NCBI RefSeq assembly: GCF_032062135.1
Contig: NC_092860.1
Span: 68,323,699-68,387,698, forward strand
DNA: 64,000 nt
From: Pyxicephalus adspersus
Lineage: Eukaryota; Chordata; Amphibia; Anura; Pyxicephalidae
Direction: 5' to 3'
In this document: positions 10,386 through 19,954 of the stretch, piece by piece
Position numbering within the stretch: the stretch's first letter is position 1
Layout: each line of letters starts with the position of its first letter
Position numbers and translations under genes: made by a program
Notes under the pieces: generated by a model
What the model saw: only the letters and a program-made list of their open reading frames with translations
Databases searched by the model: none
What the model was told of the DNA's origin: nothing

Positions 10386-12343
10386 CACTGGTCAACAAAC
10401 ATTTTCTTGCCAGATTAAAGTCATTTTAGGCTATGTTTGATGCAGAGATTCCAAATATAATATTGGTTTTGCTAGATTGGCTCTAGTTTGAAATACTGAC
10501 CTCAATAATAACCTCATAGAAAACTAATAAAACATGAAAATAAGCAAAATTAAACTAGATATGCTAACATATACAAAAAATTAAATTTTTGAAACACTTA
10601 ATGTCGATATATTCTATATTCAGTATATTTACAGAACTAATCACAAAAAAGTCATTGAAAAACTCATACATGGGTAGACAGGACCACTAAGGAGTGCTAC
10701 TACTTGTATGGAGGAGGTGTAAGCCCTGAGAAGGGCCGAGGCGCAGAGTCTAAGCCGTAACCAAGTTTTCTCCAGAGCCTCTGATGGTGAGGGTGTTGCG
10801 CCGCTGGTTACAGCCAGGTTGCAGTCCTTGGGCACACCAAGGTGGGGAAGCACAGTACAAAATCACAAGGCAGGAGGATAGTCCAGAAAAGCTGGGGTCG
10901 AGGCAGGCTGCAACCAAGAGACCAGGTCACATGCCAAGAGTCAATTGCCAGGGATCCAGGAGACAGACACCAGTGACACAGAGGCCACTGTGGGCACAGG
11001 GAATACAAGAGACACTGAAAGCAACAGGAGGTACAGGAGATTCGGGGATATCCACAAACAGACAGGAACATTGGAACAGCACAGGGAAGTTGGCTGGGAA
11101 CCAACAGACTAGATAACGAGGGGGTCAATGCAGGAGCTGGACAGGGGAAACACTGAATTAAGCCACAGGTGAACAGGAACAGGCTCAAAGAACTAGGGGC
11201 TCGAGACACGTTGCACGAAAACAGAGTGCAGTCTGTGAGCTAGCTAAATAGCCAGGGCTGATCAAGAGGCTACTTTCTGATTGGCCAGCGGATTGGACGA
11301 AATTGATAAAGCTTGCACGCCCAGCTTCAGAACTGCCCGCATGCGCAGGAGAGAGATTTCGTTTTAGTGAGGAAAAGGTAAGTGTGACAATCAGGACAAG
11401 TACGTTGAAGGCTCCAGCAGTAGTCTGCCATCATGTGTCTATCCCATCTGCCCTGATACCTTTCTTCCATCACCTTTATATCTTGATGGAGCCTCTCCTC
11501 TTGTTCCTCACTGAAATCGCCAAGGATTTCTGGAAATTTTTGCAAATGGCTATAGAGATAGTGAACCTTTATGCTCATTGTAACACCCACATTTTTAAAG
11601 TTTAAGAGCAAGTTTTGTACCAGTTCTTCATAATTTTGTGCTTTATGGTTACCCAAGAAGTTCTTGACAACCATGACATAGCTGTGCCAGGCAGAAGCTT
11701 CAGTATCAGTCTTGTAACTTGTGAAATTTGAATCATTTATCAGTTTCCGAATCTGGGGTCCATCAAGGATTCTTGCTTTTAATTTTTCAGTACTCAATCC
11801 AGGGAAGAATCTACAAATGTTTTTGAAGCAATCACCGTCCTTGTTCCGAGGTCTAACAAATTGTTTCATTAATCCCAACTTTATATAAAGTGGATGGAGA
11901 ATGACTTTTTCTTTGTCAACCATTGGCTCGTTAATTATGTTAGCTGCACCTTTTTTTCATGTTTCCCTTGGAGGCCATGTCACTTTTTTTTCCAGTGACC
12001 CTGCTTTCCTCTACTATCCCACAAGTAGATAAAACATGGGTACTTTATGTATCCACTTTGCTGTCCAAGTAGGAAGATCTCCATTTTTAAATCAACACAT
12101 ATGGACCATTGGTGTTCATGATATCAAAGCTTTTGTAAAACCATTTGTATATTTTTATATTCTTCTTTAAGTTTTGTTGAGTGACCAATTGGAATTGATG
12201 CATAGCAGTTGCCATTTTGCAGTAAAACAGATTTCAAACTTTGAGTGAAACTGTCTATGAAAAGCGGTCAGTCTTCTGCTTGGTATTCTGGTACTCCCAT
12301 ATGGGCTAGTAGACGAGGGATGTTACAACAGTACACAGGGAGG
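10384..12343 (-). mobile_element. Transposon family X, copy 1 (minus), interrupted by an LTR
   Basis: Minus-strand copy of the element also present at 58751-60579. Its 3' terminus (10384-10666) matches 60290-60580 base for base over most of its length and ends in 'acactggtcaacaaa'. Coding remains run from 12343 to 11390. In order they show a 'CCNIPRLLAHMGVPEYQAED' block, 'LFID' (Asp at 12253-12255), 'SICVDLK' (Asp at 12091-12093), an open frame 11923-11390 with 'LPGLS/FFPGLS', 'DGPQIRKL', 'VVKNFLGNHKAQNYEELV', and 'ERLHQDIKVMEERYQGRWD' (Glu near 11496), ending at 'MMADYCWSL'. Frameshifts and stops are present (one Trp codon is TGA). A solo LTR (10667-11389) splits the coding end from the 3' terminus. 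The 5' part is missing: at 12343 it joins repeat C. I recognise the protein only as an uncharacterised repetitive family; function is inferred as a DDE transposase. Confidence 0.7.
10667..11389 (-). mobile_element. Solo LTR of a Ty3/gypsy family
   Basis: Read on minus it starts TGTCACACTTACC (ending at 11389) and ends near 10667 with a degenerate 'catgta'. It aligns along its length with the solo LTR at 15559-16248 and with the 5' LTR at 52215-52708 of the gypsy element downstream. Shared blocks include 'ggggtcgaggcaggc', 'acagacaccagtgacaca', 'gacacgttgcacga' and 'gctagctaaatagccagg'. It is inserted in transposon family X copy 1; 5-bp target duplications are not clear. Confidence 0.8.
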
Positions 12344-12450
12344 CTTCATCAAGCAAAATTGGACGTTCTCTTGCGCATTGGTATTCGCAATCCAAAACCG
12401 GAGCTTTTGATCGATTTAGCAACCAAATTCCAGGCGCTGGCGTATTTTCA
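12344..12450 (-). repeat. Dispersed repeat C, copy 2
   Basis: Reverse-orientation match to bases 1-110. The segment 'tgcgaataccaatgcgcaag' on the minus strand and the following 'tgcttgatgaagcc' align with copy 1. It abuts the truncated 5' side of transposon family X copy 1. The repeat may continue to about 12830, but that cannot be tested against copy 1. Confidence 0.6.
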
Positions 12451-13967
12451 CGTTATTAACTGAAATGATCTCTGTGCTGGAGATGCGCATCCCCGGCAGT
12501 TTGATACTGGTGAGCTTGCATTAAAAGTCACTGTTCCCCTAAAAAAGCCTTATTACTAATGACACACATCTTTCACTTAGTCCTAAAAAAATGTTTGTGG
12601 TGTTCAAATGTTTAGGACATCTTTATAAGCTAAGAAATAGGCATATTTTAAAATGAATTATTATTTTCCTGTTAGGCAAGAGTTCAGCTGCTCTACATAG
12701 GCACCAATCTAAACGCATACGATGCCTGACCCGAGGATCTGCCTGGTGATACAAGCGACTTTTTGCAGGTTAAACCTAGGCTTTGCCACTTGACTAGATT
12801 TTCCTCCAAAAGTCACAAGCACACACACGTTCTTGTTTGCTTCTATAGATATATATGTGTGTGTATACATATATAATTATATATTTCAATCATTATAATA
12901 ATATTATATATAATACTTTAACATTAAATCCTCCTTTACTTTATTGTAATTTTTCATTCAATTGAATATCTGTTTACTGGTGTACAAATCTAAAGGATTG
13001 TATCAATAAATGGTTATGGAATGTCCAACTGCAAAAAAAAAAAAAACATCGAATTTTGACAGACTGTGCAAATGTTAATTGCAAGTGAATTTGTATCAGC
13101 TGTGCTCTGAACTTTGAGCATATATAAGGGTGTTGTCTAACTGGCTTTTTTCCTTTGTCTTTTTTTGTGTTGTTTTGTGTGTTATCCTATTTAATCTATG
13201 TTGCTGCATTTCATACTTTGCTTTCTGTTTAACACAATAGCTGTTTTTGTTTTTTAAACTGTGAATGTTTCAATGTCCATTTTGCAATTTTAAAGTCAAT
13301 GTTAATGCTATGGTGTTTGTGACCATATTGTTTCATTTCAATAATATGTCTTTATTACCACCTTTAAATGTTTGTCCTGCATAAATATTTTTTAATCCGG
13401 TTTTCCCCCCCTGATAGGTCAAAATTGCATGTTGGTTTAGTTTAAAAAAGTATTTTTGGAATGCAATATTTGTTGGGCCATTTTTGAACTAATTTGCCTT
13501 TATATGGAAGTGTGGGTTTACATGTGTGTTTTTTCTTGTTTTATTTTTTTATTTTGTCAAGTAAATTTAGTGGTGTCTGTGTGTTCTTGTTACAGTATTT
13601 TAATGTGACCTTTTAGCAAATAGGTTTATTTTGAATAAAGTTTTTTGAACAATTTTGTAGTTTGTTTTTGGGGGTTTGTTTTTATGTGATCTCCTTTACA
13701 TTGGGTCCTTTACAAATTCAATTATGCTTGTTTTTAGGCAGTTCCCTATAATGATTTGTTTGACAGGCTAAAAACAGCACAATTGGCTTATAAAACTTAG
13801 TTTAACACACATAGTTGTGTGCCAAACCTTAGGAGTGTGATTCACATTGTTGTGCGCCAAGGCTTAATGTGCGTGTGAACTGTTTGAACTGTGTTCTATC
13901 AGTTGAAAAATTTTCATCAGAAGGATCCTCATTTCGGTAAGTTTTTCTTTTTAGGTGTATGTTGTTT
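12451..13967. other. No gene recognised; AT-rich with microsatellites
   Basis: Includes a TA/TG microsatellite near 12846-12880 and a poly(A) run at 13031-13044. The rest is T-rich with no reading frame of substance. No element terminus identified. Confidence 0.5.
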
Positions 13968-13970
13968 TGC

Positions 13971-14035
13971 TTTATATATATACATATATATATATATATA
14001 TGTATGTATATATGTATGTATGTATGCATTTATGT
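13971..14035 (+). repeat. (TA)n/(TATG)n microsatellite
   Basis: Alternating 'tatata' followed by 'tatgtatg' repeats. The short open frames across it in both directions are microsatellite translations, not genes. Confidence 0.9.
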
Positions 14036-14049
14036 GTGCATTTATGTCT

Positions 14050-14262
14050 ATTAAGAGTTCATCTGCTTTACGCGAGTGACTCAGTGACAATCAGCTGTGA
14101 CTGCAGGCGAACCTTCAATGGAGTTTCTCCATTGAGAGTTCAGATGCAGTTCAGTTCCCACGGTCACCGGGCTGTTCTTACTAGCCCGGTGACCGTGGGA
14201 ACCGGACTGCAGATGAACTCTCAATGGAGAAACTCCTTTGAGAGTTCATCTGCAGTTCCACT
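14050..14262. mobile_element. Foldback element with 54-bp hairpin arms
   Basis: Arms 14120-14173 and 14183-14236 are reverse complements with about four mismatches in 54 bp and a 9-nt loop. The inner arm contains 'cccacggtcaccgggct'. Each arm also holds a nested hairpin, 'caatggag...ctccattg' (14117-14135 on the left). 'gagttcatctgc' occurs on both outer flanks (about 14056 and 14241), so the true element is probably wider than the perfect arms. It has no coding capacity. Likely a foldback/MITE-type DNA element. Confidence 0.75.
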
Positions 14263-14779
14263 GCGATCCCTGGCACAAAGTGGATTTGTCCCTGAAAGTT
14301 TTAGATACTAGTCCTATTTGTTTTATGTAAACACCTAAATAATGCATAAAATCCAGCATTGAATGAGCAAAATTAAGTGGAGCAACAACAGAACATCTGT
14401 TCATTTCTAAGAGTGCTTGACACTGCTTGTGAGCTTGGCAATCAATGTTGTTTGATGTTGTGCTTGGCAACCCGGACCTTCCATTACCATCAGGTGTGTT
14501 AGAAAAAGTATGCAACTCAGCTGGACAACTAATTGAGAACCTGTTTGGCCAGCAAGTGGAAGTGTGTTTGCATACAATAGAGCTAAGTATAGGCAGCACA
14601 GCACAATGAGAACAAACGTATAACACTACTACAAATGAACAGAGGAGTTGTGTGGCAGCAAATCAACATGAGTACAAATGTCAGACTAAGAAAATAAAAC
14701 AAAATGGGACAAAGGCAAACACCAATACTAATATATGACATGCAATGTATGACAACATACATTCGTCTATTTAACAAAC
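14263..14779. other. No gene recognised
   Basis: Several overlapping minus-strand open frames up to 126 codons occur but share no motif with any family I know. Confidence 0.4.
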
Positions 14780-14927
14780 ACCATTTTATTTCTTTTCTTT
14801 GGTTCCTCTACCCTTACCCTTTGGTTCTTTCTTTTTGGTTCTTTCCCCTCCCTTACCTATGAATTACGGGGGGAAAAGGCACTAATGTGCTGCATCAATC
14901 CAGTATGATGGAGACTACAGACACCTA

Positions 14928-15151
14928 GGCCCTGATTCACTAAAACTCTCCAAGGCTGGAGAGAATACACTTTCATCAGTGAAGCTGGCTGATTCAGAAA
15001 ACTTGCAATGGATCTGGTGCTGGATTGAAAACATTTGCTAACAAATAGCTAATGAGTTTTAGTAAATCCATTCCAGGTTTGCTGGATTACCCAGCTTCAC
15101 TTATGAAAGTGTATTCTCTCCAGCCTTGGAGAACTTTAATAAATCGGGGCC
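14928..15151. mobile_element. Palindromic frog-type MITE, copy 1
   Basis: Termini are 'ggccctgattcactaaa' and 'tttaataaatcggggcc'. Arms of about 60 bp share 'ctccaaggctggagag', 'aatacactttcat' and 'agtgaagctgg' in inverted orientation. A second copy lies at 40308-40532. No coding sequence. Inserted in repeat B copy 2. Confidence 0.85.
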
Positions 15152-15558
15152 TTACTCTCAATCACCTCCCCCTGCAGCCAGCCGATAATGCATCGGAGCT
15201 GCGGTAGGAGCGAGCCGCTGATGGCTTGACAGGGGAAGGACCCTGATGACGTTTTATGTTAACACCAGGTGGTGCAGCACGCACTAACACCACCAGTCTA
15301 AAATCTGGCTGAGGGAAAACAGTAGGACTATTTGCATGTTAGCTCAGCCAGCTGCTGATCATCTTTCCTTACCTACCACATTGTAAGTACTCATCCTTAT
15401 TCCTCATATATCCTTGAAAATAAAAATGTGCATATAAACTTTATCCATGACATTATTGTTTTTCAACAGACAGGTGGAGACTTTCTCTCTCCCCCTTTTT
15501 GATACATAAAATTATCCTTACTGTGCAAACATTTTCCCCATCTTTGCCCTCTCCTCCC

Positions 15559-16248
15559 TGCCACACTTACCTCTTTCTCACTAAAGTGCAGGTGTCTCTC
15601 TCCTGTGCATGTGGGCAGTTCTGACTCTGGGCATGCCTACACTCCCAAGCTTTATCACTTTCGCCCAACCCTCTGGCCAATCAGAAAAAGCCTCTTAATC
15701 ATCCCTGGCTATTTAGCTAGCTCAGACAGACCACTCAGCATTTGTGCAATGTGCCTCCATCAGTGCCGAGCCCCTAGCTTGCTGAGCTGAGTTCAGTGTT
15801 TCCTCTGTCCAGATCATGTGTTAACCCCTTGTTGCCCAGTCTGTTATTTCCAACCTATTCCCTTTTGCTGTTCCAGTGTCCCTCTCTGTCTGTGGTTATC
15901 CTTGTGTATCCAGTGCCTCCTTTTGCTTCCAGTGTCTCCTGTGTTTCCTGTGTCTGCATTGGTGACCCCTGTGTCACTCCCTGGTATTTGACCCCTGGCT
16001 CTTGGTATTTGGCCTGACCTCTTTTGTTTGCTGCCTGCCTTGACCTTGGCCTGTCTTGACAATTCTTCTGCCGTGTGCCCAAGGACCACAACCTGGCAGT
16101 AACCAGCAGTGGAACATCCTTACCACTAGAGGCTCTAGAGAAGACCTGGTTACTGCTTAGACTCTGCGCCTTGGCCCTTCTCAGGACTCACGCCACTTTT
16201 GTGCAAGCCATAGTGCCCCCTAGAGGCCATATCTCCTCAAGCATGACA
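15559..16248 (+). mobile_element. Solo LTR, Ty3/gypsy family, with 5-bp target duplication
   Basis: 690 bp starting TGCCACACTTACC and ending CATGACA. It is flanked on both sides by CTCCC (15554-15558 and 16249-16253), a perfect 5-bp duplication as made by gypsy integrases. The pre-insertion site is seen in repeat B copy 1 near 7545. Same family as 10667-11389 and the LTR at 52215-52708. Presumably produced by LTR-LTR recombination. Confidence 0.92.
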
Positions 16249-16677
16249 CTCCCCTTAGACTAAATCTGAACAAATGTTTGAAATACCAAAATCCTGCTCC
16301 AGTAAGCATTTTGAAATCTTTCTGAGTAAGTTGAATCTTATATTTTTACTTATGTTTTCCACACTTTTGTAAGGAGATAATATTTATTGTGCCTACCACT
16401 ACAATTACAATAAGACAATTTTTACACGATTCTTACTTACTTTCCTAAGCTACCAATAACGCACAAAAAGTTTCATTTTTTAACCACTTTTTATCAGTCA
16501 GTGACACATATACACCTATAACACCTAATACAATATAAATTATACCGCAACACAAATTACAACATGATATGCTATAATGTTTGTATTCTATTTGTCTGTA
16601 TTCATATGAACATTTGTCTAGCATCCATTTATTTATCTATATCTGCATATTGTTATTAGTATTTTTCTCATGTTCCC

Positions 16678-16701
16678 CTGAGGAAGCCGAGTAGGCAAAA
16701 C
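16678..16701 (+). ncRNA. Hammerhead-like motif (degenerate)
   Basis: The sequence 'ctgaggaagccgagtaggca' followed by 'aaac' resembles the hammerhead core CUGANGA, short stem II (gcc/ggc), GAAA, but the second box reads CAAAAC and there is an extra A before stem II. Such motifs are known in the LTRs of Penelope-like elements. Flanking Penelope coding sequence is absent here, so this is a suggestion only. Confidence 0.3.
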
Positions 16702-17230
16702 GCCTCACGTTATAAAACAAACTGCTTCAAACAGCCTTTTACACCAGGATCTTTATCTGACAGGAACTCTTTGCAATTTCCTGAAACAGTCCGAATTGCC
16801 TGTATGGTTGTCTTATCCCTACAATGCCTTTCACAGGAATACCCTGGGAACCTTAAAAAATCTAAATTACATTTGTTTTACAACCTTGAATAAAATGTAT
16901 TGCCAAAAATTCTCTCCGTTTACTGTCCCTCTCTCTGTGCACTAACTATGATATTATTGTGTTATTTTACTGTTTTGTATTCGCGGGGGGTTATGTATTA
17001 ACAACCATTATTTTTTCTTTTGCTTTTATTTTGTGTGGATTGGAGACAATACTGCTTTGTATTTTATGTTTCCAACTTGTTCCTTAATGAAACTGAGTGA
17101 CTTGCTCTAATTTGTGTATGAACTTTCATTTACAGAATATATATATGTGTGTATGGATATAGTTATTTAATATTCATATACATACTACAAACAGGTTCAT
17201 GGCATGCCAAATGCTGCCCCTGTATAAAGT
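16702..17230. other. No gene recognised
   Basis: AT-rich sequence downstream of a Penelope-LTR-like motif; might be LTR sequence. No coding signal. Confidence 0.4.
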
Positions 17231-17257
17231 GATACTAGTATATAATATACTAGTATC
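17231..17257. repeat. Perfect 12-bp-arm palindrome in AT-rich DNA
   Basis: 'gatactagtata', a 3-nt spacer, then 'tatactagtatc'. It lies at the start of a TA-rich stretch (to about 17310). Confidence 0.85.
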
Positions 17258-17329
17258 AGTTTATATATATATACTATATTTATACAGTTTATATATAATA
17301 TTTATATATATATTTTTCTTTTTAAACAC

Positions 17330-17830
17330 ACACACACTTAAAGTTTGAATAGGCAGCTCACAGTTTCTGGGAGCTTCCAATAATAACAGTCTTTGTAGAG
17401 CTCTTTCCTCTGCAGCCTCAATCCACCTATAAGGATACAAGGCTCCATGAACTCTAGGCCTTATGAGCTAAATACACTGTATACACCTGTGCTCAGGCTG
17501 CACAGGCAGGAAGAACCTGGACATGGACCTAGTGGTCAGGGACCCCTCCCCACTCCTCTTTGACCAGCTCCAGGACCCAAAAATACAAGGGAAAAATAAC
17601 CAACTTTTCCTGGAGCTTATAACTCACAAAATGCTAGAATCGCACACTTTCCCAATTAAGCATTGTGACTCCCTGTCACATACCTCCCCCTCTATTTGAA
17701 CCCGTGGAGTCAGACACTTTTTTTTTAAAATGTGTCCTGGAGAGGGCATCAACATTGCCTTGCAGTCTTCCAGCTTTGTGTTCAACAGAAACACTGTAGT
17801 CCCTGAGCAGTTGAACCTAGTGTTTTGTAG
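17330..17830 (-). mobile_element. Gypsy-type retroelement 3' end: RNase H tail, PPT and LTR
   Basis: On the minus strand 17830-17700 encodes 'VEHKAGRLQGNVDALSRTHF', the usual C-terminal 'G..H.NADALSR' segment of Ty3/gypsy RNase H. It is followed by a polypurine tract ('agggggagg', about 17690) and then TGTGACAGGGAGTC at 17680, a plausible LTR start. RNase H running straight into the polypurine tract, with no integrase after it, suggests a Gmr1-like order (integrase before RT), but the fragment is short. The lower LTR boundary near 17330 is a guess. Confidence 0.5.
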
Positions 17831-18880
17831 AAGGCACACGTGGGGGAGTCCTGCTCTGGCAGCAGGAAAGTCAAAGTTACAATTTTTTATAGTATAACGT
17901 AACATGGCCATTTTGAGGCAAGCAAAAATGAAGGCAGGAAGGGATTTGAGAAGCTTCTGAAAGGAATAAAGAAATATTAGAAGAATAACCATCTTAATAA
18001 ATATCTTTCCTAAAAAGGCAAATACAACCAACTATGAGTGACATTTTGATGGCCATTGGTGTAAACTAACCAAAGTATTTGGCAGGGGGGCAAATATTTT
18101 AACTTATACAAACCTCTGAAATTTGGACATAGCCAGATGCCCAGGTAAATAATGACAGAAGTAGACTATTGAAAGGGAGAGGCACAATAGAAAAAACAGG
18201 TCTCACTTATCTTTCAGGTGTCTAAGATTCTATCTTGAATCTGTTTACAAATATGGCAAAAAATCCAATAGGATATTGGCTCACTGGACCAGGTATGCAT
18301 GTGGTATATGAACTAGGAGAGTTTCCTTTCTGTGTAAATATTCATTCTTTTCGTTAACAGCAGCTTCAAAATGGATATTTGCATACACCACACCCCCTGC
18401 CCATTGTCCAACAAGAGCTTGATACCTTGAGCCTTTCTACCAGCTGCTGAAGCTCAACCTCTAAACGGCCAGGATACTTTTTAAACAACTAGCTTTTATT
18501 CCTGATGAAGCCAAATGTAAAGAATGTAAAGAAGAAGAAGAAGATGTTTTTTGTTTGCTTTTATTGATGAACATTTATCCTCCAACAAAAAAGAGGACAA
18601 CTTAAAAAAAAAAAGTTTTTATTATCTATTATCTTTTTTTGAATAGTTATAAAGAGACATAAAAATGATAGACACATTTAATAACTGTAATTTAACAGAC
18701 CATTAGGAGGAAGTTTTTAAAAGATATATACATTTATACATACAATAGCTGATGCAACACATAAGTCAAAAATGCAGGTGAAACAGTTATAACATTAACC
18801 AAATCGGTACCAATAAAGGTGTTGTCCTTTTTTTATTAGTAAAAACCCTTGTACAGAGCACGGGTGCAAAATCGCTGCAC
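17831..18880. other. No gene recognised
   Basis: Minus-strand frame 18031-17624 is mostly hydrophobic AT-driven sequence fused by chance to the gypsy tail. A poly(A) run sits near 18606. A 'cctgatgaagcc' at 18501-18512 recalls the hammerhead-like sites elsewhere but lacks the second box. Confidence 0.4.
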
Positions 18881-19740
18881 GTCTGTTTTTAGATCATCAA
18901 ACCTTTCACCGTTGTTGTGTTTCCAATCACGGTAGAGGGTACGTTCAATCTGACCAGAGCATTCATGAAAATGTCCCAGCCATGAGGCATTTACCTATCA
19001 GCATTCGGTGACTCCGTGTGGACCCTGAGATAGTTTGACCTTTGTAATCAAAATCACCGCTGGTATTAAGGGTAGCTACCTCATCAGACTGAAGAACTAT
19101 ATTTACCAAAAATTCAGCATTTTTCCTAAATCATACATTGACATGATGAATTATTTCTCCAACATCATTAGTTTTGTTACCCTCATATCTTGACATTTGT
19201 TGCTGAGCGGATGAAGACGGCATAATCAACGTTAAGGTTGGTGTTCCCTTATCACCTTGTCGGGAAAGTGCCAAGTATCTCTGTAGTAGAGTTGTGTATC
19301 TCTTAATTTTCTCATCATCCGACAGGTCATTTTTGAGTAGTATTTCACTAATCCCTTCGTCTAAGCATTGTGTAACAGTCTGGCATATACCAGGAACAAT
19401 TGAAGCAGGTCTCTTTATCTTGTCAAGTTCATGTTTTGAGACCAAAAACATTTACTCAGCGTGCTCCATTATGATCCGCTCAAAAATTGGTATGAGACTA
19501 GTTATTAAAGGTATTGCAAACCCAAAGAAATATCCTAAAAATCCGCTAGACTGGTTCACAATGTGTTTCTTGCTCTTTATGAAACACATTTTATCGCTTC
19601 ATTTCTTTATAGCTTTTTGCCACTTTTTCATAATTTCTTTTGTCTTTCTCCCAGCGGGATCTTTTCCTAAATGTTAAGAGCAGAATCGCCAATAGACTAA
19701 ATCAAATAGATGCTAGCATTGCCCAAAATTGATTTCCTAA
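18880..19740 (-). pseudogene. Polinton/Maverick minor virion-type genes (remnants)
   Basis: Minus strand. About 19555-19490 encodes a hydrophobic glycine-containing peptide, 'SSGFLGYFFGFAIPLITSLI', preceded by a basic Lys/Arg-rich stretch, like the small membrane-active core peptides of adenovirus-related elements. The following frame from Met at 19451 to 19131 reads 'MFLVSKHELDKIKRPAS' and later 'LSDDEKIKRYTTLLQRYLAL', a conserved segment I associate with a Polinton structural protein of unknown role. After a frameshift, about 19060 encodes 'GDFDYKGQTISGS', the usual C-terminal block. Multiple stops and frameshifts make it a pseudogene. It is the downstream part of the Polinton whose polymerase lies at 22625-23720. 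Confidence 0.6.
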
Positions 19741-19954
19741 ATACAGGCTTTGCTTTCATCAGAATCTTTAGAAGGCCTCAATTGCAGCATATCCTGTTAG
19801 ACATCTTAACAGGAGCGCATACACTACTAACATTGTCCCGGGTGATGAATAAAATTGACTTTTTACAGCTATGATTTTTTATGCACATACACAGTCGGTA
19901 AATCTGGGGGAACAGCCTGTGTGTTAAACGTAACTCCTCCGGAGATAGCACTAG

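Larger units (their letters stand above)
14780..16580 (-). repeat. Long dispersed repeat B, copy 2, with two nested insertions
   Basis: Inverted match to 7140-8070. Alignment is interrupted exactly twice: by a palindromic MITE at 14928-15151 and by a solo LTR at 15559-16248. Around the LTR the flanks read 'gccctctcctccc' and 'ctccccttagac', while copy 1 has the uninterrupted equivalent 'gccctcttctccctttagac' (reverse complement of 7536-7556). Confidence 0.75.

Noticed and set aside
10784..11209. Plus- and minus-strand frames of 110-133 codons
   Set aside because: Contained in a solo LTR; LTR sequence is non-coding.
14246..14777. Minus-strand frames of 64-126 codons
   Set aside because: Overlapping frames with no conserved motif; not supported as genes.
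17624..18031. 135-codon minus-strand frame
   Set aside because: Mostly the wrong frame over a gypsy RNase H tail and AT-rich DNA; no motif of its own.
18501..18530. 'cctgatgaagcc' as a fourth hammerhead-like site
   Set aside because: The GAAA box is missing after the putative stem II.
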